31,709 nt of DNA. It comes from CAZCBJ01 sp964496705. GTDB lineage: Bacteria > Chloroflexota > Anaerolineae > Anaerolineales > Anaerolineaceae. Below the pieces are notes generated by a model. That model saw nothing but the letters and a program-made list of their open reading frames with translations, ran no database searches and had not been told where the DNA came from. The stretch spans positions 1-31,709 of the forward strand of contig CAZCBJ010000020.1 in the NCBI GenBank assembly GCA_964496705.1, in the 5' to 3' direction. Shown in pieces: positions 8,259 through 16,266 of the stretch (position 1 is the stretch's first letter; every line of letters starts with the position of its first letter). Made by a program: the position numbers and the translations under genes.

Positions 8259-9215
8259 ATGCGAGTCGGTCAAAATCCTGCAAAATACGCCAAAGAAGTT
8301 GCCAAACCCGCCCGGATCACTGTGGCGGTGTTGAATTACATCCCCTTCCTGAGCGGTTTCTATGCTGAGATGCTGGATGTTCTGAAAACCTGCCTGGGCA
8401 GCATCTGGCAGAACACCGAGCAGCCCTATGACCTGCTCGTGTTCGATAACGCCAGTTGTGAAGAGGTGCGCCAATATCTGCTGGATGAGCACCAGGCTGG
8501 GAAAATCCATTATCTGATGCTTTCCGAAAAAAACCTGGGCAAGGGTGGAGCCTGGAACATGATCCTGGCCGGGGCGCCCGGTGAGTTGATTGCATACACG
8601 GATAACGATTGTTATTTTTATCCTGGTTGGCTGAGCCGCTCCCTTCAATTGTTGGAGACCTACCCGAGGGTGGGCATGGTCACGGCGCGGCCTTTCCGCA
8701 CCAACCCGGATTTCTACAGCGCGGGAGTTGCCTGGGGCGAAGCCAACCCCGAGGTGCGAGTGGAGCGCGGACACATGATCCCCTTTGAGGTTTTTCGGGA
8801 GTTTGACCTCAGCCTGGGTCAAAGCGAGCAGGAAATCCGGCAGCATTACGACACATCTGAAGATGTTCGTCTGACCTATCAGGGCATGCCGGCCATTCTG
8901 GGCGCGTCGCACTGGCAGTTCCTGTCCCGCAAGGAGGTTCTGGCGGAGTTTCTGCCGTTCAGCATGGAACGCCCGATGGGACAGGTAAAGCAACTGGATC
9001 AGCAGATGAACGCAGCCGGTTACCTGCGGCTGATGCCGGTGGACGCCCTGGCGATGAATATGAGCAACACGCTGCGCAACATGACCGGCATGACTTCGGT
9101 CACCGCAGCGCGCAAACGAACCGCTAAAAACAATTTTCTGCTGGATTTCCCCCCCATAAAAAAAGCGCTTCTGGGATTTTACGATGCAGTCTTTCGCTGG
9201 TATTATGACCGCTAG
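8259..9215 (+). CDS. Family 2 (GT-A) glycosyltransferase
   Basis: A 318-residue cytoplasmic glycosyltransferase. The GT-A core has LLVFDNAS at residues 59-66, EKNLGKGGAWN at 90-100 and the metal-binding TDND at 114-117. The acceptor half contains GASHWQFLSRKEVL and FSMERPMGQVKQLDQQM, consistent with a catalytic Glu/Asp near QLDQQ. The start ATG is 7 bp after AAGGAG. It lies 4 bp after the previous gene. Linkage specificity cannot be deduced. A long open frame on the opposite strand is a compositional shadow. Confidence 0.8.
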   Translation: MRVGQNPAKYAKEVAKPARITVAVLNYIPFLSGFYAEMLDVLKTCLGSIWQNTEQPYDLLVFDNASCEEVRQYLLDEHQAGKIHYLMLSEKNLGKGGAWNMILAGAPGELIAYTDNDCYFYPGWLSRSLQLLETYPRVGMVTARPFRTNPDFYSAGVAWGEANPEVRVERGHMIPFEVFREFDLSLGQSEQEIRQHYDTSEDVRLTYQGMPAILGASHWQFLSRKEVLAEFLPFSMERPMGQVKQLDQQMNAAGYLRLMPVDALAMNMSNTLRNMTGMTSVTAARKRTAKNNFLLDFPPIKKALLGFYDAVFRWYYDR

Positions 9216-9224
9216 CTTCGGATC

Positions 9225-9230
9225 GAGGAG
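9225..9230 (+). promoter_or_regulatory. Ribosome binding site for a TTG start
   Basis: GAGGAG lies 6 bp upstream of TTG 9237 and supports this unusual start codon for the following gene. Confidence 0.55.
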
Positions 9231-9236
9231 AACGCA

Positions 9237-10670
9237 TTGAAACGAGTAATCATCAGCGCTGATCACGGACTGGCTATCGTTTATTTCTTGCAAAGCGATG
9301 TCATCGCAACCCTGCTCGGAAACGGGGTTGAAGTTGTGGTGTTGACTGACGATGGGATCAAAGACCAAATCGCCAAACGCTTCAAAATGGACGGTCTGGT
9401 GGTCGAGGGTTTGCGTTTCAAGCGCATTCATGAATACAATGACACGGTCTCGCCAAGCATGCAATTCTGGCTGGCATTTCTGCGCCGGGCAGGCGGGTCA
9501 AGGCGGATCAACACCGAGGCGCAGGATAGCTACATCAAGCAGGTGGATTTTGAGGCGCAGGGGCGGCGGAAATTGATCCTGCCGGTGATGAAGGCGGTCG
9601 TGTGGGCCATGCGCAGGTCGCGCTGGATGAGACGACAGGTGTACCAGCAACAAATGCGGTACAGCCCCGACATTTACAGGGATTTGTTGGATCAATACCC
9701 GCCTGATCTGGTGGTGGCCAGCACGCCCGGCTGGCGCAATGATCGATACCTTTTACGTCAGGCGTCCAAACGAGGCGTGCAGACGGCTGCCGCGGTGGTT
9801 GGATGGGATAACCCTTCCAGCTATGCCATCCCCGGCGCGCCGGTGAACTGGATCACCTGCTGGTCGCAAATTCAAAAAGATGAGCTGGTGCTGGGCTCGG
9901 ACTGGGATGCGCAGCGGGTGCACATCGGCGGGATTCCTTCCTACGACGGCTATTTTCGCCGCCAATGGCAGATGCCGCGCGAGGAGTATTTTCGGCTGCA
10001 TCATCTTGAGCCTCAGCGCAAATTGATTTCTTTTGCTTGCAGCTTTGTCAGCTTTTCGCCCAATTTTCAAGATATAGAACCAATCGCGCGCATGGTGGCT
10101 GAGGATCAGCTCGCTTATCCGTCTCAGCTGCTCATCCGGCTGCATCCCAATCATTTCTGGAACGAACCACTCTTCCAAGGTGAAGCGGAGCGCATCCGCC
10201 AGCTGGCGCGCGAACTGCCCCACGTGCATGTGGTGGAGCCGGTTCCGCTGGGCGGAGAATTGGGGTATTATTCCGGCGAGGATATGCCCGAGAAGACCTC
10301 AATGATGGCCCATTCGGATGTGTTCGTGACGGTGTACTCGACGATGGTGGTGGAAACAGCCATCCACGACTGCCCGATTGTCAGCGCCTGCCTGGACATG
10401 CCGGGCGGGTGGGGGCAGAAGAATAAGTTTTCACTGCCCCTCTCCGAGATCGGCGAATGGCCCACACATCAGCGTTTTCGCCAGTCCGGAGCCGGGCGGG
10501 TGGCCTTGGATGCGCGGCAGCTAAAACAAGAGATCAACCGCTATCTCCAACACCCCGAGGCAGACCGGGAAGCTCGCCGCCAATTTGTTGAGCGTGAGGT
10601 GGGTTTCACCGACGGCAGCGCAGGACGCATGACAGGCGAATTTCTGTTAAGTCTGATGGATCAAGCATAA
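9237..10670 (+). CDS. GT-B-like surface-carbohydrate biosynthesis protein
   Basis: A 477-residue protein with a GT-B-like layout. The N-terminal Rossmann half starts VIISADHGLAIVYFL. The middle has PDLVVASTPGW, and the C-terminal half has LLIRLHPNHFWNE then VFVTVYSTMVVETAIHDCPIV, the Ser-Thr...Glu segment expected to bind the nucleotide sugar. It is distantly similar in layout to the genes at 3 and 14650 and to CDP-glycerol glycerophosphotransferase/KpsS-like proteins. TTG 9237 is favoured by GAGGAG 6 bp upstream. It lies 21 bp after the GT2 gene. The activity is inferred, and the donor could be one of the CMP-sugars made by this locus. Confidence 0.68.
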   Translation: MKRVIISADHGLAIVYFLQSDVIATLLGNGVEVVVLTDDGIKDQIAKRFKMDGLVVEGLRFKRIHEYNDTVSPSMQFWLAFLRRAGGSRRINTEAQDSYIKQVDFEAQGRRKLILPVMKAVVWAMRRSRWMRRQVYQQQMRYSPDIYRDLLDQYPPDLVVASTPGWRNDRYLLRQASKRGVQTAAAVVGWDNPSSYAIPGAPVNWITCWSQIQKDELVLGSDWDAQRVHIGGIPSYDGYFRRQWQMPREEYFRLHHLEPQRKLISFACSFVSFSPNFQDIEPIARMVAEDQLAYPSQLLIRLHPNHFWNEPLFQGEAERIRQLARELPHVHVVEPVPLGGELGYYSGEDMPEKTSMMAHSDVFVTVYSTMVVETAIHDCPIVSACLDMPGGWGQKNKFSLPLSEIGEWPTHQRFRQSGAGRVALDARQLKQEINRYLQHPEADREARRQFVEREVGFTDGSAGRMTGEFLLSLMDQA

Positions 10671-10698
10671 TTCAAAAAGTGCGTCGGGAGAATTTGAG

Positions 10699-11685
10699 AT
10701 GAAATTTCTGATTGCAGGATTTGGCTCGGTGGGGCGCAGACATATGCGCAACCTGATCGCTCTGGGTGAAAAAGACATCCTCCTCTACCGGTCCGGTAAA
10801 AGCACGCTACCGCTGGATGAGCTGGATGGACACCCGGTGGAGACCGATTTACAACGCGCGCTGGCGCACAAACCCGATGCGGTGATTGTGGCCAACCCAA
10901 GCGCATATCACCTGGATGTTGCCATTCCGGCGGCACAGGCAGGCTGTCACATTTTCATGGAAAAGCCGGTGACGCATAATCTGAACCGGATTATTGAGTT
11001 CCAAACCGCGCTGCAGCAGGGCGGCGGCAAGGTTTTGGTTGGGTTCCAATTTCGGTTTCACCCATGTTTTGGTTGGATCAAAGAGCAGATAGAGCGCGGC
11101 GAAATTGGTCAGCCCCTATCCGCCCGCGCTCACTACGGCGATTACCTGCCCAACTGGCATCCCTGGGAAGATTATCATGCCAGTTATGCGGTTCGCGAGG
11201 AGATGGGCGGCGGGGCTGTGCTCACCTTGTGCCACCCGGTGGATTATCTGCGCTGGCTGCTGGGCGATGTGAAGGCGGTGTGGGCATTTACCGGCACCAT
11301 TGGCAGCCTTGGGATCGAGGTGGAGGATTGTGCCGAGATCGGATTGCAATTTATCAGCGGAGCGATGGGCAGCGCTCATTTGGATTATTTTCAACGACCG
11401 CCCAGCTACCGCTTTGAAATCATCGGCAGCCAGGGAACGGTGATGTGGGACGCGGTGGACCAAACGGCGCGCCTTTACCGGGCTACACAGGCTGACTGGG
11501 AAACGTACCCCGCGCCGGATGGGTTCGACCGCAATGATATGTTTCTTGCGGAAATGCGCCACTTTTTGAATGTGGCGCGCGGGATAGAGCAGCCGTCCTG
11601 TACACTGCAGGACGGTGTTCAGGTATTGAAACTGGCGCTGGCAGCAAAAGAGTCTGCCAAGACTGGAAAAGTTATCACATTATAG
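10699..11685 (+). CDS. Gfo/Idh/MocA-family oxidoreductase (PtmF-like by context)
   Basis: A 328-residue NAD(P)-dependent sugar oxidoreductase. The Rossmann motif AGFGSVGRRH is at residues 6-15, the family signature MEKPVTHN at 87-94, and the C-terminal dehydrogenase domain carries CHPVDYL (178-184) with the conserved His and Asp. GGGAG lies 8 bp before ATG. It is the first of four consecutive genes (oxidoreductase, SDR, CMP-synthetase/HAD, NeuB). The pairing with an SDR and a CMP-synthetase resembles the Campylobacter ptm (legionaminic acid) locus, where PtmF and PtmA act in making the precursor sugar. That link is by analogy only. Confidence 0.8.
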   Translation: MKFLIAGFGSVGRRHMRNLIALGEKDILLYRSGKSTLPLDELDGHPVETDLQRALAHKPDAVIVANPSAYHLDVAIPAAQAGCHIFMEKPVTHNLNRIIEFQTALQQGGGKVLVGFQFRFHPCFGWIKEQIERGEIGQPLSARAHYGDYLPNWHPWEDYHASYAVREEMGGGAVLTLCHPVDYLRWLLGDVKAVWAFTGTIGSLGIEVEDCAEIGLQFISGAMGSAHLDYFQRPPSYRFEIIGSQGTVMWDAVDQTARLYRATQADWETYPAPDGFDRNDMFLAEMRHFLNVARGIEQPSCTLQDGVQVLKLALAAKESAKTGKVITL

Positions 11686-11688
11686 GAG
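11684..11688 (+). promoter_or_regulatory. Ribosome binding site deciding between tandem ATGs
   Basis: AGGAG lies only 2 bp before ATG 11691 but 5 bp before ATG 11694, so the second ATG is the more likely start of the SDR. Confidence 0.45.
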
Positions 11689-11693
11689 CAATG

Positions 11694-12521
11694 ATGGGCG
11701 GCAACATTCTGGATAAATTTCGGTTGGATGGTCAGACTGCGGTCGTTACGGGAGGCGCGGGGCTGCTGGGACGGCAGTTCTGCAAGACTCTGGCGCAAGC
11801 TGGCGCGAGCGTGGTGGCGGCTGATCTTAACCTTGACCTGTCTGAAAAGGTGGCGGATGAATTGAAGGCTGAAGGCTATCCGGCGCTGGGTGTGGCTGTG
11901 GATGTCACCCAACCGGACTCCGCGCGCGCGATGGCGGATGCGGCGGTGAACGCTTTTGGGCGGTTGGATATTCTGGTGTGCAGCGCAGCGATGGATCCAA
12001 AATTCGACCCCCAGCACCAATCTGCCCAGTCGCGCAACGCCTTTGAGGATTACCCGCTGGCCTCCTGGCAGCAGGCGCTGGATGTCAACCTGACCGGCAT
12101 GTTTCTCAGCGCGCAAGCGGCGGTCAAGCCGATGCTGGCGCAAGATCACGGTGTGATCATCACCATTTGCTCGACCTACGGCCTGGCAGGGCCGGATCAA
12201 CGCATCTATGAGCGCCCTGGTCAGCCCAGGCAATTCAAGCCAGTGTTCTATTCGGTGACCAAAGCCGGCGTGCTGGGTTTGACCCGCTATCTGGCGACAT
12301 ATTATGCCGGAAAGAACATCCGGGTGAATGCCCTGACGCCGGGGGGGGTGTACAACAATCATGACGACCATTTTGTGCAAAATTATTCCTACCGCACCGT
12401 GATGGGGCGCATGGCACAACCGGATGAGATGAACGGCGGTTTGCTCTTTTTGGCTTCGGGTGCTTCTTCTTACATGACCGGCGCCAACCTGGTGGTGGAT
12501 GGAGGTTGGACGGCATGGTGA
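11694..12521 (+). CDS. Short-chain dehydrogenase/reductase (PtmA-like by context)
   Basis: A 275-residue classical SDR. The cofactor motif TGGAGLLG is at residues 19-26, the catalytic Ser at 160 (ITICSTYGL), and YSVTK at 186-190 gives Tyr and Lys. An insertion between the catalytic Ser and Tyr (GPDQRIYERPGQ) is longer than in typical classical SDRs and is shared with the PtmA-like group. The C-terminus has the usual MTGANLVVDGGW. It follows the Gfo/Idh gene after 8 bp and overlaps the CMP-synthetase gene by 7 bp. The role is probably a redox step on a precursor sugar of the second nonulosonate route. The substrate is unknown. Confidence 0.82.
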   Translation: MGGNILDKFRLDGQTAVVTGGAGLLGRQFCKTLAQAGASVVAADLNLDLSEKVADELKAEGYPALGVAVDVTQPDSARAMADAAVNAFGRLDILVCSAAMDPKFDPQHQSAQSRNAFEDYPLASWQQALDVNLTGMFLSAQAAVKPMLAQDHGVIITICSTYGLAGPDQRIYERPGQPRQFKPVFYSVTKAGVLGLTRYLATYYAGKNIRVNALTPGGVYNNHDDHFVQNYSYRTVMGRMAQPDEMNGGLLFLASGASSYMTGANLVVDGGWTAW

Positions 12522-13747
12522 CAGCCCCGGAAGTTCTGGCGGTCATCCCGGCGCGCGGCGGCTCAAAGGGTATTCCCGGCAAGAATATTCGCCTATTTGC
12601 CGGGCATCCGCTCATCGTTTACAGCATTGCCGCCGGTCTGCAAGCGCGGACGGTCACCCGCGTGATCGTTTCCACCGATGCGGAGGAGATTGCAGCCGTC
12701 GCCAGGCAGGCCGGCGCCGAGGTGCCCTTCATGCGTCCGGCGGAATATGCCCAGGATAATACGTTGGATTTGCCGGTATTTACACACGCTCTGCGATGGC
12801 TGGCGGAACATGAGGGTTATCATCCAGATGTGGTGGTTCAGTTGCGGCCCACCTCGCCCATTCGGCCATTGACCCTGGTAGATGACGCCGTTAATCTGCT
12901 GCTGGCACATCCTGAGGCTGATTCGGTGCGCGGCCTGGTGCCTTCGGGGCAAAATCCGTTCAAGATGTGGCGGATTGACCCTCAAAGCGGGATTATGAAA
13001 CCGTTGTTGGAGGTGGAAGGAGTGGCGGAACCATACAATTCCCCCCGCCAGGTTCTTCCGGCAACTTACTGGCAAACCGGACACATCGATGCCATTCGTC
13101 CAAGAGCGATCCTGGACAAGGCATCCATGAGCGGGGATGTCATTCTACCGCTGATGATTGATCCGCGCTATACGGTGGACATCGACCAGCCTTCGGATTG
13201 GCCCAAATACGAGCGCCTGGTCTATTCGGGCGAGCTGGAAATGGTGTACCCAGGCCAGCGCAAACGACCCCTGCCAGAACGGATTGACCTGATCGTGATG
13301 GATTTTGACGGCGTTTTGACCGATAACCGTGTGTGGGTGGATGAGCAAGGGCACGAGCAGGTGGCTGCCAACCGCTCCGACAGCTTGGGCATCCACCTGC
13401 TGCGCCAGCGCGGCGTTCAGTTTGCAGTCATTTCAATGGAATCCAATCCGGTGGTCACCGCCCGCTGCCAAAAGTTGAAAATCCCGGTGATGCAGGGCAT
13501 TCACGATAAGGCGACCACTTTGAAAAATTATCTGAGCGAATTGGGTATTGATCCAGCCCACACGCTGTTTGTGGGGAATGATGTACAGGATTTGCCCTGT
13601 TTTCCCATAGTCGGCTGCGGGGTGGCGCCTGTAGACGCAGAGCCGGCTGTGCTGCAGCGCGCTGACCTGACCCTGTTGCGGCGAGGCGGGCACGGAGCGG
13701 TGAGGGAATTGTGTGATATGATTTTAGCCCGGATGGACGGAAAATAA
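12515..13747 (+). CDS. CMP-acylneuraminate synthetase fused to HAD (KdsC-like) phosphatase
   Basis: A two-domain protein of 410 residues. Residues 1-240 are a NeuA-type cytidylyltransferase: IPARGGSKGIPGKN (11-24), QLRPTSPIR (109-117) and PRYTVDIDQPSDW (217-229). Residues 258-405 are a HAD phosphatase of the KdsC/CMAS-C type. All four HAD motifs are visible: DFDGVLTD (263-270), ISMES (306-310), DKATT (331-335) and GNDVQD (354-359). The phosphatase therefore looks catalytically competent, unlike the HAD domain of vertebrate CMAS, which is regarded as inactive. ATG 12515 (GGAGG 9 bp upstream) is preferred over TTG 12506. The phosphatase suggests the adjacent synthase may make a 9-phosphate that is then dephosphorylated and activated. 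Confidence 0.88.
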   Translation: MVTAPEVLAVIPARGGSKGIPGKNIRLFAGHPLIVYSIAAGLQARTVTRVIVSTDAEEIAAVARQAGAEVPFMRPAEYAQDNTLDLPVFTHALRWLAEHEGYHPDVVVQLRPTSPIRPLTLVDDAVNLLLAHPEADSVRGLVPSGQNPFKMWRIDPQSGIMKPLLEVEGVAEPYNSPRQVLPATYWQTGHIDAIRPRAILDKASMSGDVILPLMIDPRYTVDIDQPSDWPKYERLVYSGELEMVYPGQRKRPLPERIDLIVMDFDGVLTDNRVWVDEQGHEQVAANRSDSLGIHLLRQRGVQFAVISMESNPVVTARCQKLKIPVMQGIHDKATTLKNYLSELGIDPAHTLFVGNDVQDLPCFPIVGCGVAPVDAEPAVLQRADLTLLRRGGHGAVRELCDMILARMDGK

Positions 13748-13756
13748 GGAGAATTC

Positions 13757-14635
13757 ATGGCGCGAGAAGTGAAACTTGGAAATCGGATGGTGGGGGACGG
13801 TCACCCGGCCTACGTTGTGGCTGAAATTGGCATCAACCATAATGGAGATGTGGAAATTGCCAAACAGCTCATCCGGCTGGCCAGACACGCCGGGGTGGAT
13901 GCGGTGAAATTCCAGAAACGCACGCCCGAGTTATGCGTCCCGCCGGAGCAGCGCGGGCAAATGCGCGAGACTCCATGGGGATATATCACCTATCTGGATT
14001 ACCGATACAAGGTTGAATTTTCCACTACGCAATATGCGGAAATAGATCAATGCTGCCGAGAGGTGGGCATTGACTGGTTTGCATCGGTTTGGGATGAGCC
14101 CTCGGTGGAATTCATGGAGCTATTTGCTCCAATCTGTTACAAAATCCCCTCAGCCTCTTTGACCGATCATGGCCTCTTGCGCCATTTGCGCAACACCGGC
14201 CGCCCATTGATCCTTTCCACTGGCATGTCCACCTTGCAGCAAATCAAGGAAGCAGTGGCTGTGCTGGGTGAGGAGAACCTGATCATCACGCATGCCACCA
14301 GCACTTATCCCTGCGACCCGCAGGAGTTGAACCTGCGCATGATTGAAACCCTGCGCGAAGCCTTCCGCTGCCCGATCGGGTATTCAGGTCACGAGGTTGG
14401 CCTGGTGCCGTCAGCGGTGGCAGTGGCGCTGGGGGCGTGTATGGTGGAACGCCACATCACCCTCGACCGGGCGATGTGGGGCAGCGATCAGGCAGCTTCG
14501 GTGGAGGCGCAGGGCTTTGAGCGCCTGGTCAAGTACATCCGAGTCACAGAAGAAGCGCTGGGTGACGGCGTCAAGCGCGTTTATGAGAGCGAAATGTCCT
14601 CGCTGCGTAAATTGCGCCGCGTACAAAACCAGTAG
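13757..14635 (+). CDS. neuB: NeuB-family synthase lacking the SAF domain
   Basis: A 292-residue PEP-condensing synthase ending right after the TIM barrel. The core motifs are present: EIGINHNGD (23-31), VKFQKR (50-55), STGMS (154-158), YPCDP (184-188), SGHE (H212) and ERHIT (H233), the last two giving the metal ligands. A distinctive WGSDQAAS segment follows at 241-248. Classic NeuB enzymes have about 50-60 further residues forming an SAF domain that completes the partner's active site. Here the gene stops and the next starts 14 bp later, with no frameshift remnant visible. It directly follows the CMP-synthetase/HAD gene. A Kdn-type or 9-phosphate-forming synthase is possible. Confidence 0.85.
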   Translation: MAREVKLGNRMVGDGHPAYVVAEIGINHNGDVEIAKQLIRLARHAGVDAVKFQKRTPELCVPPEQRGQMRETPWGYITYLDYRYKVEFSTTQYAEIDQCCREVGIDWFASVWDEPSVEFMELFAPICYKIPSASLTDHGLLRHLRNTGRPLILSTGMSTLQQIKEAVAVLGEENLIITHATSTYPCDPQELNLRMIETLREAFRCPIGYSGHEVGLVPSAVAVALGACMVERHITLDRAMWGSDQAASVEAQGFERLVKYIRVTEEALGDGVKRVYESEMSSLRKLRRVQNQ

Positions 14636-14649
14636 GCAGGGTTCTATTT

Positions 14650-16266
14650 GTGGCAGAACTGATTGAGCGCGCACAACGCCGGCTGAAGCGGTACTGGATT
14701 CACCGTCAGAATAACCGCCAGGTGGAGGCGCTGGCACAGTGGGTTGCCGACCAGTCGCCGGCAGCAGTGGGACGTCCGGTGGTGTTTTTCAATGCCTCCA
14801 CGCGCTTGAGCGGGATGAGCCTCAACGCAGCGTATGCCTTGATTTCAAGTTGGGCGGTGAGGCTATCCGGGCACAAGGTGGTGCATTTTGTTTGTGACCG
14901 AGGACTGAGCCGCTGCGTGCTGGGCACCAACCGCGCTGACTCGCACCAGTTGCCACCCTGCCGGGAGTGCACGCGGCAGTCGGATGTGTTTTATAGCGCT
15001 GCGCCGGTCTGGCGGATGCGTTATACGCCCAATCCGGCGGTGGACGAGGTGCTCAATGGGCTTGGACTTACCGAGATGGCCTCGATTGAGCTGGATGGCA
15101 TCCCGCTGGGTGAGTTGGTTCTGCCGTCAGTCCGCTGGGTGCTGCGCCGCTATCATCTGCTGGACGATGAGCCAACTCGTTTCCTGTTTCGCCAATTCCT
15201 GGCATCTGCCTGGGGGGTCGTGCAGGAATTCAACCGCCTGTGCGAGGTTGAAAATCCCCATGCGCTGGTGATTTTCAACGGGATATCTTACCCTGAAGCG
15301 GCTGCGCGCTGGGCGGCTCAACAGCACGGGATGCGTGTCGTCACCCATGAGGTCTGCCACCAGCCTTTGAGTGCATTTTTTTACGAAGGGGATGCGACGG
15401 CATATCCAATTCATGTTCCGGAAGCGTTTGAGCTCAGCGAGGAGCAAAACAAACGATTGGACTCTTACCTGGAGCAGCGCTTTCAAGGGAAATTTAGCAT
15501 GGCGGGTATCCGATTTTGGCCGGAAATGCGCAGCCTCAGCCCGGAATTCCAGACGCTGGCAGCCGGGTTCAGGCAGGTGGTTCCCGTGTTCACCAACGTC
15601 ATCTTTGACACCAGTCAATCCCATTCCAATGTGATCTTTGAGCATATGTTCGATTGGCTGGAGCATATCCTGCCGGTCATGCGCAACCACCCGGACACGC
15701 TGTTTGTGATCCGCGCGCATCCAGATGAAACCCGCGCGGGGAAAGAAAGCCAGGAGAGCGTGGCAGAGTGGGTGAAGCAGTCCAGCGCCGGCGACCTTCC
15801 GAATATTTATTTCGTCCCTTCACAGGAATATTTCAGTTCCTATGAATTGATACAACGCGCCAAATTTGTCATGCTGTATAACTCCACCATCGGACTGGAA
15901 GCTGTTTTATTGGGTGCGGCGGTATTAGCGGCAGGGCGGGCGCGTTTCACCCAGCTTCCGATGGTTTTTTTCCCAGGATCAAAACAGGAATATCATACAT
16001 TGCTGGAGCAATTTCTGGCAGCCGATCCGATTCAGATTCCTGCGGAATTTCAACGCAACGCGCGGCGTTTCTTGTACATCAATCTTTTCCGTGCCTGCCT
16101 TCGCTTTGATAGCTTCATCGAACCGGACGAGGTCTGGGCGGGTTACGTCCGCCTCAAAGGCTTTGATCCCACGCTGTTGAAACCTGAACACACACCCGTT
16201 TTACGGGTAATTGTGAATGGCATCCTCTCGAGGGAGCCTTTCCTGATGCCGAAGGAGGAAGGATGA
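14650..16266 (+). CDS. GT-B-like surface-carbohydrate biosynthesis protein with CxxC motif
   Basis: A 538-residue probable glycosyltransferase, paralogous to the gene at the left edge. Both share YWxxRQN near the N-terminus, VVTxE in the middle, VIRxHPxE, and a Y-N/T-S/T-T-x-GLE segment near the C-terminus (YNSTIGLEAVLLGA here). This copy has an extra PPCRECTRQ segment with C104 and C107, which could bind a metal or form a structural pair. GTG 14650 is the start, with AGGCAGGG upstream. The stop overlaps the next start (ATGA), coupling it to a cytidylyltransferase. That coupling suggests, but does not prove, that it uses the CMP-sugar that enzyme makes. Confidence 0.72.
   Translation: MAELIERAQRRLKRYWIHRQNNRQVEALAQWVADQSPAAVGRPVVFFNASTRLSGMSLNAAYALISSWAVRLSGHKVVHFVCDRGLSRCVLGTNRADSHQLPPCRECTRQSDVFYSAAPVWRMRYTPNPAVDEVLNGLGLTEMASIELDGIPLGELVLPSVRWVLRRYHLLDDEPTRFLFRQFLASAWGVVQEFNRLCEVENPHALVIFNGISYPEAAARWAAQQHGMRVVTHEVCHQPLSAFFYEGDATAYPIHVPEAFELSEEQNKRLDSYLEQRFQGKFSMAGIRFWPEMRSLSPEFQTLAAGFRQVVPVFTNVIFDTSQSHSNVIFEHMFDWLEHILPVMRNHPDTLFVIRAHPDETRAGKESQESVAEWVKQSSAGDLPNIYFVPSQEYFSSYELIQRAKFVMLYNSTIGLEAVLLGAAVLAAGRARFTQLPMVFFPGSKQEYHTLLEQFLAADPIQIPAEFQRNARRFLYINLFRACLRFDSFIEPDEVWAGYVRLKGFDPTLLKPEHTPVLRVIVNGILSREPFLMPKEEG

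Noticed and set aside
8190..9464. A 424-codon open frame on the minus strand
   Set aside because: It lies opposite clear coding genes, spans the border between two of them and is rich in His/Gln/Arg as expected from reverse-complemented GC-rich codons; no family motif is present.
10666..10671. CATAAT as a promoter before the Gfo/Idh gene
   Set aside because: The -35 region shows no acceptable match and the genes are closely spaced; chance occurrence in a short AT-rich gap is likely.
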